From Gymnopus androsaceus JB14 (lineage: Eukaryota; Basidiomycota; Agaricomycetes; Agaricales; Omphalotaceae), in NCBI GenBank assembly GCA_009733575.1, contig ML769392.1, positions 434,001-498,000 of the forward strand: a stretch of DNA of 64,000 nt, in the 5' to 3' direction. Below are positions 1 to 11,664 of the stretch, piece by piece; within the stretch, counting starts at the first letter, position 1; the number at the start of each line of letters is the position of its first letter. The notes under the pieces are model-generated. The model saw nothing but the letters and a program-made list of their open reading frames with translations. It did not search any database and was not told the origin of the DNA. The position numbers and the translations under genes were made by a program.

Positions 1-245
1 TCGAGTAGAAAAAAAGTGAGGTGCGGTCGTGGCAGGTCGTAGTAGTGAAGAAGGTTGGTTACCGCCAAAGCTCCCTCTTTATCGATCCAGACACGTGCCA
101 AGGTATTGAAATATTCAATAGAGGGGGAAAAAGCTATGTACTACATATTTATTTCTCAATATAGCGCGATACTGTATCATAGTTATGTATGGAGAATACG
201 AATAAAAGGTAGTACAGTATGTTTCTAGAAGTATTGCACAAAAAA
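1..245. other. Left edge, downstream of the Myb-like gene
   Basis: The first 245 bases lie past the stop codon of the minus-strand Myb-like gene. They are AT-rich with poly-A-type tracts and hold no supported gene. Transcripts of the Myb-like gene probably end here. Confidence 0.4.
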
Positions 246-2250
246 TCATTCATTTTTGCCCATCTTTGGCCGACTTCCAGTATCGCTGTCCTGATCGTCG
301 GGTACAAATTTGCGTTTGGCCTTTGGCGGACCACTGGCGTCTGGCGATGAGGCCCATGCGAGGTTCGCGTGTTCGGACGATTCGCGTTTTGGCGAAATGC
401 CTCTTGCTGCTCCAGCCTTCTTAATTTTCTTGGCGAGTGCAAGTATATCTAGAATGAATACCAGCATGAGCATTTACGGATGAAGAACGGCGCGCAGGCG
501 AACCTCGTTCATTTTTCCTGTAGTACTCGGCCCACGACTTTGCCGATCGTTGTGGATGCTGAATATTGAGTGAGCATGAGCACGAAGCAAGAACGGAAAA
601 CAAAACTTACGCGCAGACCCCAAGGCGCCCATTTTTTCCCAAATGGTGCTGATACAAAGTCGTCGAAACTTGCTACATACCGTGAGGTCAAAGCTAGATC
701 CGCATCCGTAAAAGCACCACCCGCGTGCCCCATTGCACTCTCGTCGAAAGAAGGCAAGGTGAAGTTGTTATGACCATCACCATGGTCATCATCGCCTTCC
801 GCGTCTTGATCCTCTTCCTCAGAGCTAGATTCGGCCTTGTATTTTGGTTGGCGACGACTGGGAGGCTCTATCTCTTCCTCCTCTGTCAGGGAGCTCTCAT
901 CGTCAGTATCTTCGTCCTCGGCTTCCTCTCCATACGCAGCCGCCAGTATTTTATCTGGATGGTTATCTATTAGTACCAAGATTAGGTGCCTCCGTATAAT
1001 ATAATTTTACCTGGTAGATCATGATTGTTAGACCAATAAGAAAACCACGATTGAAGGCTATGGTGTGGCGCCTGCCATCGGGCGTTAACTGGATTCTCAA
1101 AACACGGTGTCATGACTTACTTTTTCTGCAAGTTGATCACATAAAGCGTTGCGCGTCAAGCTTGGATCACACTTTAACCGCCACGAAATAAACTTGATGA
1201 AGAACTCCTTGTCTTCATCGGTGAACTTGTTCCCTCTACCTTTATGAGGTACGATTTTCGTAGGAGGACTCGGTGAACGAGAAGGAGGATCGGGGATTTT
1301 GATTTCGGCATTCGGAGGCGGTAAGCGACTATTGTATGAAGCGGTGTGCGTTGTCAGGCTATTAATCGTTGATCGTCGACCATTTTTACTGGGGAATAAT
1401 GGACTGGATGAATTTGGAAAGGAAGACCTAGACGCGGAAGCCTTCATAGGCCGGCTTGAGCTGTTGCGCTTGCGAGCCTCAGCTGGGGACGAGGGAGGTG
1501 AAGGCTCGGGGTGAAACGAGTCCAAGGTTGGCTTTTTGGCTGCTTTGATAATAGATGGCTTGTCTTTCAGCGCCTGTGAAACAAGAGCATCAATGCGGTC
1601 CCGGTGCTCAAGGTAGAAATCCTTCCAAAGGCTGGCAGAATGTCCATTTCTCTATGAAAACAATAAGTCAGTATCAAATCACCTATAAGGAGAGCCAAGT
1701 ACATGCCCCGTGCATTTTGTTCATTGCATTCCGGTAATTTTCTTTTCGAGTAGTGGCGTCCACCAATGTATCGATAAGCAGCCTTTCGTCATGTTCACCA
1801 GCCACTGGAGACTGGCTTAAAGCTACATTGAATGACAAAAAGTTCTAATTGACGATGATAACAAGGCTTACCTAGAGCGTCGTTTAACATCTGTGGAAAC
1901 ATGGGCATGTTGAACGCAGGGATGTTCATGTTCATGTTCATTGGCATATTGTGCATGCCATTCATAACAGCGTTCATGCCATTTTGCATAAACTGAGACT
2001 GGATGGGCCACTGATGCTGCGGTAGCATTGCTGCGTGCTGACCCCACTGAGCGATTGGGTTGAACGACGAATTCTGCATTTGAGCGGGCGATTGAGAGTG
2101 AGGTCGCATTTGAGAGTTCATGTTCGCAGATCCATTCATCTGTTGAGCAGAAAAATCTGGAAAAGGATTGGAGCTTGTCGAAGGGAAGTTTGCAGGATGA
2201 ATTCCATGATTCTGCTGTTGTAGTAATTCTGGATTATAGCCGTTGTTCAT
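246..2250 (-). CDS. Protein with Myb/SANT-like repeats, probable DNA-binding or chromatin factor
   Basis: A seven-exon model joins into a protein of about 565 residues. The N-terminal 125 residues are rich in Gln, Asn and Met. Three short helical, Trp-containing repeats follow. The first contains RNGHSASLWKDFYLEH. The second starts KFTDEDKEFFIKFISWRL and, after an intron, continues APHHSLQSWFSYW. The third starts GGAFTDADLALTSRYVASF and continues PQRSAKSWAEYYRKNE. This spacing resembles Rap1-type Myb repeats. An acidic linker separates repeats 2 and 3, and the C-terminus is basic (KKIKKAG, PPKAKRKF), suggesting nuclear localisation. The start at 2250 (MNNGYNP) opens the Gln/Asn-rich region; an in-frame ATG at 2280 is possible. 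The last intron appears to use a weak GTTCGC donor, chosen because it alone keeps the frame. The family is inferred from pattern, not from a search. Confidence 0.72.
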
Positions 2251-2370
2251 TTGGTGAAGCAAATTACAAGTTAACCTCAAATTTTGCTGAGACAGATAGA
2301 ATTAGCGTCACCTGATGATCGGATCTTCGTTCCCGGGATTCCCGACCCCGCATTCTTGGATTCGACCGCC
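2251..2370. promoter_or_regulatory. Shared divergent promoter region
   Basis: These 120 bases separate the start codons of two genes transcribed away from each other: the Myb-like gene on the minus strand and the dehydrogenase on the plus strand. They must hold both core promoters. I see no clear TATA box or operator. Confidence 0.5.
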
Positions 2371-4970
2371 ATGATTACTCGCACTGCGAAACGCTCTCTA
2401 CATAGGAACTTTAGTACTTCTTCAAGAGTTCTAGCTCTAAGTAGCGCGGCTCAACTGAAGGTAGATCAACTCTCCCAGTGGAAGGGAACGAGCGTGACTG
2501 GAGGTAGGACCATAATATCGCTGGGCATACACGTACACTGACGAGCGTGTGTAGGAACAACAAAGAATTTTATCGGAGGGGAGTTTGTTGAAAGCAGATC
2601 CTCAGACTGGACTGAAGTCTATGATCCTTCTACGCAAAGTACTTTCGATCTGATTAATGTCCATTACATGATGCCCACGCTCTCTCGTTGCAGCATTACT
2701 TTCCAAAGTCCCCCAGACTACCGACACCGAGTTCAAACAGGCAGTAGATGCAGCATCACTAGCTTTCAAGTCGTGGAGTAGGACGAGTGTTCTAGGACGT
2801 CAGCGCTTTGTTATAGAGTATGCATAGTCTTCTGCTTCACACCATTTTTCTGAGGGTTCAAGTAGGCTTCAGCACCTACTCCGTAAAAACGCCGATGTCA
2901 TCGCCAGCAGCATTGTTCTAGAACAAGGGAAAACGCTGCCAGGTCAAGCTGTCTGAAATCAATCATTGAATGTTGCTGATAATTTCACAGATGCTCACGG
3001 CGATTTGCTACGAGGTAGAACTTTTGTAATGTAAGTAATAAAGTGACTAAAAGCGCTTGAACAGGTTTGCAAGTCGTTGAGCATGCGATATCAATCCCTA
3101 ACCTTCTCAGAGGCGAAAAGCTTGAAGGTTAGATCCTCCTTCTAGACTACTTTTCCCGACCTTACACGCATGATAGTGAGCAAGGACATGGATACGGAGG
3201 TACGGAAATTGCCATTAGGAGTTTGTGCTAGCATTGCGCCTTTCAATTTCCCGGCGTACGTCTTGTTTGTGACCACACAGAGTTGACTTTAATACTCTTT
3301 CCAGCATGATACCACTATGGACTATACCTATGGCTGCGGTGACAGGAAATACTCTCATATTAAAGCCGTCAGAACGCGACCCCGGCGCCAGCATGATTAT
3401 TGCTGAACTCTGTCAACAAGCTGGTAAGTCCGCCTTTCTACAAATTTGACTTGACATCAACTAACGCTCTACTGCTTTAGGATTACCCCCGGGCGTGTTG
3501 AACATTGTGCACGGCGGCGCCCCCACCGTCAACGCTATTTGTGACGATCCTGCTATCAAAGCGATTTCTTTCGTGGGGGGCGATCGCGCAGGAAAGCACA
3601 TTTACAACCGGTAATTCTTGCCAATCCTTTTCATTTGGTTTGTCTGAACATTCTGTAGGGGAACGCAGAACGGAAAGCGTGTTCAGGTAATTGGTCCTTG
3701 GATGTCTTGAGCTTGTACTAATCTCAACTACAGGCGAACATGGGAGCCAAGAACCATGCTATAATTATGCCTGATGGTCAGTGATGCTTTTGTACAAGGA
3801 CCGGAACATCTTGGGGGTTCTGATGCTGTTCAATGTAGCTAACAAGAACCTGGCGCTAAATTCCCTTGTTGGTGCAGCGTTCGGAGGTAAGGCAGACCTT
3901 GCTCTGCGCCATCACAATTGCTGATTTAACACACAGCGGCGGGCCAGCGATGCATGGCAATTTCCGTTGGTACGCTGCTTTCTTAGGCTTGATCATATTC
4001 TGTTTCATTACTTTATCCTAGCTGTCCTCGTCGGCGAAGCGCAATCTTGGCTTCCTGAAATTGTAGAAAGGGCAAACAAACTCAAACTCAATGGTGGTTT
4101 TGAACCAGACGCTGACTTGTATGCTGGCTTCATCGCATGCCAACTTCCATCCTAATACTTTTCTAGAGGACCTGTGATCTCTCCTGCTGCCAAAGCACGT
4201 ATCATCGACATCATATCTTCTGCTGAAGGGGAAGGTGGAAAAATACATCTTGATGGTCGAGCTGTGACGGCTCCCTCTTATCCGAACGGGAATTTTGTTG
4301 GCCCGTCTGTTATTGAGGCCAATACCTCAATGAGATGCTACCAGTCTGTCCCTTACTCCCTTTTTCTGTTCCACTGGTCTTAAAGATGAATAGGGAAGAA
4401 ATCTTTGGTCCGGCGTTGATCGTCATTAAAGCCGACACTCTGGACGATGGTATCGAAATCATCAACGCTAACAGATACGGTATGAAAGACCAACAAACAG
4501 GAACTTTCTAAAATCATCTGACCAACATCCTCTTTGCAGGAAATGGTGCCGCCATATTCACCCAGTCGGGACCTATTGCCAGGAAATTCGAGACAGAAAT
4601 TAACGTAGGGTAAGTGATATCCTCTTGTAAACATTCGTTACACGCTGAACTTTGTATACTACCAGGCAAGTTGGCGTGAACGTCCCAATTCCTGTAAATC
4701 CGTTTCTCCCTCGATAGTAGGAAGAGTACTCATCTTATTTCTAGGTTCCGTTGCCGATGTTTGCTTGGAGCGGAAACAAGGTTCGTTTTCGCGAGCTTCT
4801 CAGTCGACCAATCTTTAACATGAATTTAGGGGAGTGTGTTGGGAGACATTGGATTTTATGGGCAAAGTGGAATTAATTTCTATACTCAGAATAAGACCAC
4901 GACTAGTTTGTGGCGAGCGGAAGACGCTGTCGGCACTCGTGCTCACTCAGCAATGCCTACGTTCTCTTGA
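2371..4970 (+). CDS. ALDH6A1: Methylmalonate-semialdehyde dehydrogenase (CoA-acylating), mitochondrial
   Basis: This enzyme oxidises methylmalonate or malonate semialdehyde to propionyl- or acetyl-CoA in valine and pyrimidine breakdown. The roughly 530-residue product is spread over more than ten exons. It starts with an Arg/Ser-rich mitochondrial presequence (MITRTAKRSLHRNFSTSSR). Family blocks follow in order: [67 protein letters not shown] and NMGAKNHAIIMPD. The nucleophile is in GAAGQRCMAIS, with Cys encoded near 3952. The C-terminal blocks are EEIFGPALIVIKAD and PLPMFAWSGNKGSVLGD. Length and motif order match the ALDH6 family. The stop at 4968 faces the convergent phosphatase gene 74 bases away. 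Confidence 0.95.
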
Positions 4971-5044
4971 GAGGCGAATATTCCTTGTTGTACATTAACT
5001 TTTCCAGGTAGAAATGGAACTTTATTGATATCGAAGGTTCACAT

Positions 5045-5702
5045 CTATGTCTCTCCAACAACTTTGTCTAGAAAGCTATTCGAAAGTGCAATGCACTGCT
5101 GGTAGACCTCTTCAAACCCATTCTGTTTGCATGTTAAGAGCGGGAATATGCAGAGCAGAGTCTACTCTCACCATTCCACCATAGTAAGGATCGGGTATAG
5201 GCTTGTTATCAAGATACGACCCCCAAAGCTGCACTTCAGCAGTGGTATTCTTCGGCTTGATTCGTTCTAGATTGCGAAGATTAGATTCATCGGCGGCGAG
5301 GATGTGTGTAAATTCAGTAAAATCTGAGGTCTGTATCTGTCGAGCAGAATGGTTGATTGGAACGTTATGCTGGATTGTATGTTGAGAGACAAATCGATCG
5401 AGCAACTATTTGATTGTTGTTTACCTTTTTACATGTAGAGACTGTTCTGCGTGAATATTAGCTCGGAAATTTCTACTTTGGATCTACGGTCTACCTGCCA
5501 TCGGGATCCTCTCCTGCGTGATATGCAGCTGTACCACAACTATCGACAACGATGGAAACTCCGCGTTTCAGCGCAACATCCCGCAGAACACTTTCACCCA
5601 TGGGGCTTCTACAGATATTGCCTATAGAGGGTAAAAATCATCGCAGCCAAGGTATTAGAGTGTCCTACCTAAGCATACAATTAAAACGCGTAGATCCGAC
5701 AT
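5045..5702 (-). CDS. LTP1: Low-molecular-weight protein tyrosine phosphatase
   Basis: A small cytosolic phosphatase of about 155 residues. The N-terminus reads MSDLRVLIVCLGNICRSPMG, which contains the C-x5-R-S phosphate-binding loop of the LMW-PTP family split by an intron just before the Asn. The general acid region is near the C-terminus in KPIPDPYYGGM, with the Asp of DPYY. It is followed by the usual GFEEVYQQC ending, joined by a splice at 5112-5160. A 22-nt exon near 5425 supplies TVSTCKK between DPDGR and HNVPINHSARQI. The start lies 46 bp from the start of the divergent SH3BGR-like gene, so the two probably share a promoter. All active-site residues are present. Confidence 0.92.
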
Positions 5703-5748
5703 GATGGTAAAATCGAGAGAAGTGAACGTTCCCAGGCTCACTTATTTC
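5703..5748. promoter_or_regulatory. Very short divergent promoter between phosphatase and SH3BGR-like genes
   Basis: Only 46 bases separate the two opposite start codons. Core promoters and 5' leaders must therefore overlap each other or extend into the neighbouring coding region. No recognisable TATA box is visible. Confidence 0.5.
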
Positions 5749-6809
5749 ATGCCTTCTCCTCCCGTCCAAGTTTTCCTCACTACAATTGCTTCTCAGCCTG
5801 CTCTCAGGCAACGTCAAGGTTTGTCTACTCTAACCAACGGGAACTAAATCTAATCAATCCGCAGAGTATCTATTGCGAATCTTGCAGGTCAAGAAAATAC
5901 CCTTTACTTCTTATGATCTGGCATCGGATGAGACAGCCAAGCGACTCTGGAAGCGAAAGGCTCCTCTAGGTACATATCAAGCTTCCTTCTTGATATAGGC
6001 TTTGGGACTGACCGGCCCTCAGACAAACAGCAGTTGCCTGGGGTGAGTGACAACGCCGAAGGACGATACCCACTCAGCTCATTTGTTCTTGCAGATATTA
6101 GTTGGTGGAAAGTTTCCTGGAGTAAGTGCCAATCTCAAATGATAGTCTGTAAACTCATGTGTCCTTGCAGACATTCTCCGACTTGTACGTCAAGTTTGGA
6201 TTCTGAAAGACTGAATACTCAATCGATTTTGAAACTAGTGAAGAATCTGTCGAATACGGAGAGCTAGATCAATTCCTACGCCTAAAGGAAACCTGGGACG
6301 ATGAGTTGGAGGATATCCCCAGACCTCCCGTCCAACCCATCGGTGTACCAGGAGTAATGATGCCTCTGGAAATGACACCTGATCATCTCAAATCCAAGAT
6401 TATGGCTAGCCCCCAATCGACACCAGGAAAGAAGCCAACCCCAGTGAATAAACCCGGCGCGCGCGATGACGAATTTGATGTTAGCACTGAACTATCTGGG
6501 TACGGGTTGCAGGGTGTGAGGGTAACTGAGGCCGAGTTGGCGGATTTGGTCGCTGAATTGGGACTCGATGGAGATGAGGCTGGGGATTTGGTCAAGGGAC
6601 TCTCTGGAGGCCCTTCCGTCGAACATTCAACTCCTGCTTCGGAGCCGTCACAAAAGGAACTATCGACGGAGCTTGAGGTAGTAGAGACTAAGGAGGAACC
6701 ATCAAAGGAGGTGGAGGCAGTAGAGGCCAAGGAGGAACCATCGACGGAGCCGGAGGTCAAGGAGGTGGATAAATCACAACATGAAGATGCTACAGAGGTT
6801 TCAAGCTAG
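5749..6809 (+). CDS. SH3BGR/glutaredoxin-like thioredoxin-fold protein with acidic tail
   Basis: Six exons encode about 260 residues. Residues 1-95 form a thioredoxin-like fold of the SH3BGR family: PSPPVQVFLTTIASQPALR, then QVKKIPFTSYDLASDE, LPGILVGGKFPGTFSDFEE and YGELDQFLRL. There is no CxxC, as in other SH3BGR proteins, so no redox activity is implied. The remainder is a low-complexity region holding a conserved-looking helix (VTEAELADLVAELGLDGDEAG). It ends in imperfect repeats of an EVxxxKEEPS unit between about 6660 and 6760, rich in Glu and Lys. The start directly opens the beta strand, and the upstream divergent promoter is only 46 bp. The biochemical role is unknown. Confidence 0.82.
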
Positions 6810-6925
6810 GACTGACTCTTTACTACAGCGGTACGTGTATAAATATAATGTATTTGCCGGATAGCGAGCACCTTCTACTTAGGCATCTATTTATTTCAGC
6901 TTCAATTGGCCACATTTCTAAAATG

Positions 6926-8201
6926 CTACAACTTATTGAGAATCGATGGCATTGCAACCAGCATTCCACCGTCCAAGGTTATAGTAGCCCCAGTAACAAA
7001 GGCCCCTCCGGCACTGGAAAAGGAAAGTTGACTGAGAGAGTTGTTGGTAAGGACACGATTTTTTTTCTAACCTTGACAAGAAAATCGCCGCCGAAGCTAC
7101 GTCTTCTGGTAGACCTAATCGTTGAAGAGGCATTCTAGCTGCCAAGGAATCACCCTCAGTTTTCAGCGTGTGCGCCGTCACTATAAGGGATAATCAGCGA
7201 GAGCTGTGCAATGACAAAACAAATATTGACTTTTGGTGGGGAATGGGCCGCAAGCAATGGTATTGGAGGTAATCCCTGTAGCTTATGAGCATGGAAAATC
7301 CAAGGTTGTACAAAGGAAATAGACCTTCTGGGCCAAGTCGACCAGCTAAATGGCGACTCAAGTGGTGAAGGGCTGCTTTGGACGCAGAGTATGCATATGT
7401 ATCGTGGTCAGGAACTCCGAGGCCCTCCACGGAACCAATCTAAACACATACGCATTCAGGTGCGTTTGGTCTATTTATCGAAATTATCATGAGATAGTGA
7501 CCCACGTTGATGATTCGAGCAGGGTCTGATCTCTGAGCAGCAGCCCGAAGGAGTGGAAGAACCTTCTGGGTGAGGGTAAATACCCTTTGCACATTAAGGG
7601 TCAACAACTTGGTGAAGCCCGAGTCCTGATTTCCGGTTAACGAAAACACCGGAGCATTGACGAGGAAGATTTACCGGGAAATCGTCAATTGTCGCTGCCC
7701 ATGCCGTCCCTGCGTTATTGACCAGCACATGGAGAGCGGTTTCCCTCGAGGCCAGCTCACTTACTAACCTTTCGACTTCCTTTACTTGTTGCAGGTCGGC
7801 AGGTATGGAAATACAACTCCCGGGGCCCAGAGCATTCAACTCGGAAGCAGTGGTTTCACAATCTTTGGAGTTTCGAGAGGTGATATACACCTAGGAAATA
7901 GGTGAGCAAAAGTTTCGAACAACGTTCGCGCGCACCTTTGCCCCATTTCTGACAAATCCTGTTGCTATCTGTAGAAAATTCACGGTTAAACCTACGCGTC
8001 AAGATATGCTAGCCCAGTGGATACATGCCATTTTACCAATACCTCTTCCGCCGCCGGTTATAAGTACCTAAGGTGGATGGGGAAGGGATATGGATGGGAG
8101 GGAGAAGGGGTTACTCTGTCACGGTAGTCGGAAGAGGAATAAGTACTACGCACGACTTTGCCATTTACCCCAAACAAGTTCTGAATTTCAAAGGAGCTCA
8201 T
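6926..8201 (-). CDS. Short-chain dehydrogenase/reductase, RhlG-like
   Basis: A classical SDR of about 300 residues in seven or eight exons. The cofactor site is VVLITGGGRGIGK, the second block NNAG (LHVLVNNAGTAW), the catalytic residues are the Ser of INIGSVEG and YAYSASK (Y-x3-K), and the C-terminal block is TGATITLDGG. The order of residues around ELNALGPGSCISIPADL resembles the fungal RhlG-type ketoreductases, which reduce beta-keto substrates with NADPH. The substrate here is unknown. One intron (7969-8028) must use a GC donor, because only that junction gives the normal GIGKM-IATGFVRNGAKVYI. The start at 8201 gives MSSFEIQNLFGVNGKV. The J-domain gene lies on the same strand upstream, 403 bp away. 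Confidence 0.9.
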
Positions 8202-8604
8202 CTATGCAGTTGAACGATGATGAACGGATAGGGCAGATGATGGATGATGGACGATGGACGAGGAGGAATAAGTCTAAGAATGGCGCAGTGACGGCACCTG
8301 TCAATGTCACACCGATACTCACCGCGCCGGCGCGCCCTTCAGCGTGCGTGCTGACGCTGGTGCAGTATTTGAGATTCATGTATCTGAATCTCACTCTAGG
8401 TCTTAGTGGATGGACTCTGCAACTGCTGTAGCTATATCACTGTATATTATGTATAAGCGTACACCGAATTATTTAATGAAATGAAGTATGAAAACTAAGA
8501 ATATAAGTGCCCAACGGTCTCGTGGTAGGTAATGGAGCGGTTTAATTGAGTGGTAATCATGATACATATGTACGGACAAGAAGCCAACAAGAAGCTGCTT
8601 TAAC
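8202..8604. other. Intergenic region between two minus-strand genes
   Basis: This 403-base stretch holds the 3' end of the J-domain gene and the promoter of the short-chain dehydrogenase. ORFs here have no recognisable protein features. A good GTAAGT donor overlaps the J-domain stop region near 8602, so an alternative 3' exon ending around 8476 is possible. Confidence 0.4.
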
Positions 8605-11368
8605 TTACTCGGCACCACGGAAATAGGCTCTTCCCCTTCCCCTGCCCCTTCCGCCACGGCCCCTCCCTCTTCCACGACCTCTGTACGCAGATGTAGGTTT
8701 GATCTGCAAAGCAGGCGGCTCAGGAGAGTCGGTAATAACAATGCCAGAGTCATCTGACGCAGAAGCAGTTTGCTTTTTTCGTCGAGGCGGATCAAAGAGA
8801 TCGTCCACCGTCGGTCCTGTCTGAATGGCTTCAGGTTGCAGAGTCCAACCTTGCTGGATGGGCGAAGGTTGAAAAAGGGCCTGTCATACAATTCAGGCCG
8901 CAGATTAACGCAGAATAGAGAAGAGAAACATACAGGATCATGCTGCTGCTGCTGGACGCTTGATGCTAGCTTCAGTTCAGCCGCGCGAGCACGGTCACGA
9001 GCACTCTGTGCAGCGCGCCGAGCCTCCCTAACCTCCCACTAAATACAGAATTTAGAATTTTCCAGTAGACAAAGGATAAAGTCATACCCGAATCTTTTGC
9101 TCTTCTGTGAGGTTTTGCGGCATTTCATGAGGGGTGTATCGTTTCGATTTTGACTTCCTGGAAAGCTTATCCGCTGGTTCAGATGGATGAGGTGCCAAAG
9201 TGTGCTCCCGTGGCTGATGCGACGCCGCTACACCACCCTTTCTTCTCTGCTCTGCCCTTTGTTGTTGCTTCTGAGCGCCAGCAGCCAGCCGTCTCTGGTC
9301 AGCCTCTTCCCTCAGGCGAAGCTGCTCTGCTCTTTCCTGCTGTTCCTTCTCCTGCTGACGCCGCTCCTCTTCCTCCAACTTCCTTTGTCGTTCAGCGTCC
9401 TTTCGTTGGAGCTCTTGAGCTCTGCGAGCAGATTCTTCGGCCAAACGCCGCTGTTTCCGTTGCGCTTGGGCCCGCCTCTCTTCAGCTTGTCGCTCCGTTG
9501 CCTTCTGCCTCATTTCTTGCTCCATGCGCTGCTTTCGCTGCTCCTGTTCAGCTCGCATCTTTTCCTGCTCCGCTAGGCGCCGCTCTTCGGCAGCTCGTTG
9601 CTCAACCAAATGTCGACTTTCGATCTCCTTCTTCCGTTTCTCTTCAGCAGCTTGTCTCGCTTCTTCTTCTGCCCGACGCCTAATTTGTTCTTGATTTCGA
9701 GACCAGCGTTGCATAGCCTGCTCTTCCTCAGCTTTCCTCCTCCGTTCCTGTTCCTCGGCTTCGCGGATTCGCCTGCTCTCCTCCTTCTCAAGTTTCTTCT
9801 GCCGATTGATTTCTGCTCTGCGTTCCTCTTCCGCAATCCTTGCCGCTTTCTCCCGCTGAGCGCGTGCTTCCGTGACCTTGCGCTGAGCACCTTTCGAATG
9901 TTTTGCTTGCACAGGTTCACTGTTTAAGGATTCTAAGAAGCCTCGCTGAACAAGAACAAGGTCTTAACACACACAGCAAGTTAAGATTCAACAATAAAAC
10001 CAACCTTTGTCTTCAAGATTTCCCTCACTGCGTCAGAAACATCATTCATGTCCCAACAACGACGTACATCGTGTACAGTCGCATCCTTAACAACCAGAGA
10101 GATCATGTCTAGATTCTTGCTCTTTATCGCGAGTTGCAGTGGAGTCTGTCCATTCTTTGCTGCACGCGAAGGATGAACGTCTTTGTGCGTAAGGAGGACC
10201 TTGGCTGCAGGAACGTTCCCAGCACGCACAGCGAGATGGAAGGCGGTAAGATCCTCTCCATCGAGAGCTTCGACATCAGCACCTGCAGCAATGTTATAGA
10301 TAGAGTTGGAATGTCGCAGCAGATGTTGCATACCTTTCTCCAGAAGAAATTTAATCATGTCCCCGCCAGAAGACTGAGCTGCGACATGCAGCATCCTATC
10401 CGGCTTCCCGCTCTTCTTCTTGCTCTTCTCCGGTTCGTTGACATCGAAGGCGAATTGAGAGAGGAGTCTGCGTATGAGGGAAATATCGCCGGTCCTTGCA
10501 GCCTACTAAGAGTCAGAAGATTGGGGACCGATTGAAGAGCAATTGAACTTGCCCGGAAAGCGTCCGCGCGTGCAGCCATTAAACGACTGGCCTCTGCTGC
10601 TTTAGCTTTAGCTTTGCGACGTTCTTCAGCGGCCTCGGCCTCCAGCTCGAGTTCTAAACCAAGCTGAATATTTGGGATTATCAAGGCAAAAGCAGACTTG
10701 CCGAATTCGCGAACTCTTTCGAGGTATTCTTCGTGTTCTTTTTGTTGGGTTTTATGGTGATTTTGCTGTCGTTGTTGAGACTGGGCGAAGCTTTCAGTGA
10801 AGGCGTACACGCCTGCCCCAGCTGCGCCAGCACGCGCGTTACGGTATTCTACACACACAATTGTAATCAACGAGTGGCAAAAAAAAATCAAAAGCATCGC
10901 GACTTACGACGCGCACGGGTGCGAGAATACTGTCCACGGAATATCTCTTGGAATAAGAACCTTGATGATGCAAGGATTCAGTCAGAATCGGTTTTGCCGA
11001 TGAGAAGAAAGTGTTCGTACTGGAAGAATGCGGCTTCCTCCTCTGGATCGAGAGGGACATCGTCGTCGCGACTGAACGTAAAGACACTGTCCAGAATCAA
11101 ACCCAGATGGCCTATTTTTCCTGGCGTAGTATTCCTGGCATGTTTCCCATGCCTTCCAATCTATAGAAAATCATTCAAAACAACTTTTTGACAAAGCGAC
11201 AAGTCGCGTATATACCTCTTGAAATTTCTTCGTAGATTCGTGATAGTCTCCAGGATTCCTATCAGGATGATGCTTCAACGCAAGCTTTTTATATGCTTTG
11301 GAGGTAACGTTTTGGTCGGCTTCCTTGGTCAAACCGAACACCGCGAAGGCTTCTGCGTATTTGTCCAT
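8605..11368 (-). CDS. J-domain/ankyrin/coiled-coil protein with RG-rich tail
   Basis: About 800 residues in nine or more exons. The N-terminal J domain (MDKYAEAFAVFGLTKEAD...) carries the HPD motif in KLALKHHPDRNPGD, so it should stimulate an Hsp70. Residues around ENPEE-like DDVPLDPEEEAAFF and FLFQEIFRGQYSRTRAR follow. A helical region then leads to ankyrin-type repeats (AARTGDISLIRRLL, RMLHVAAQSSGGDMIKFLLEKG, DLTAFHLAVRAGN, NGQTPLQLAIKSKN). Then comes about 230 residues of Arg/Glu/Gln-rich single helix or coiled coil (positions 9170-9890). The C-terminus holds an RGRGRG-type tail, typical of RNA-binding or methylated proteins. Between about 11085 and 11150 the reading frame cannot be followed with ordinary introns, so this part of the model is uncertain. 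Domain order suggests a co-chaperone; partner unknown. Confidence 0.8.
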
Positions 11369-11664
11369 CGTGGATTAATCAGGAGCAGGAAAGAGAGAGA
11401 TACAACGTGAGTGCTTTTGACCGCAAACTGTGCAATTCAGCCTGGCTCACTGCACATCCAGTCAAAGGAGAAAGGATGATTATAAAAGCCGCTTCCTCGA
11501 CCAACACGTGGTATCCCACAGTATTAGCTTCTTTGCACCACAACCGCCAAAGAACACGTACGGGTTTTGCCAGTTACCAACTTAAACTCAAAGGTTAAGT
11601 ACACCTTAAAGGCTTATTAATGTATGCTCAAAGTACAACAGTTTGTATGGATGTATGGAAAGTC

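Noticed and set aside
9150..9927. Long open frames on the plus strand opposite the coiled-coil region
   Set aside because: They are low-complexity mirror images of the Arg/Glu-rich helix codons and have no recognisable fold.
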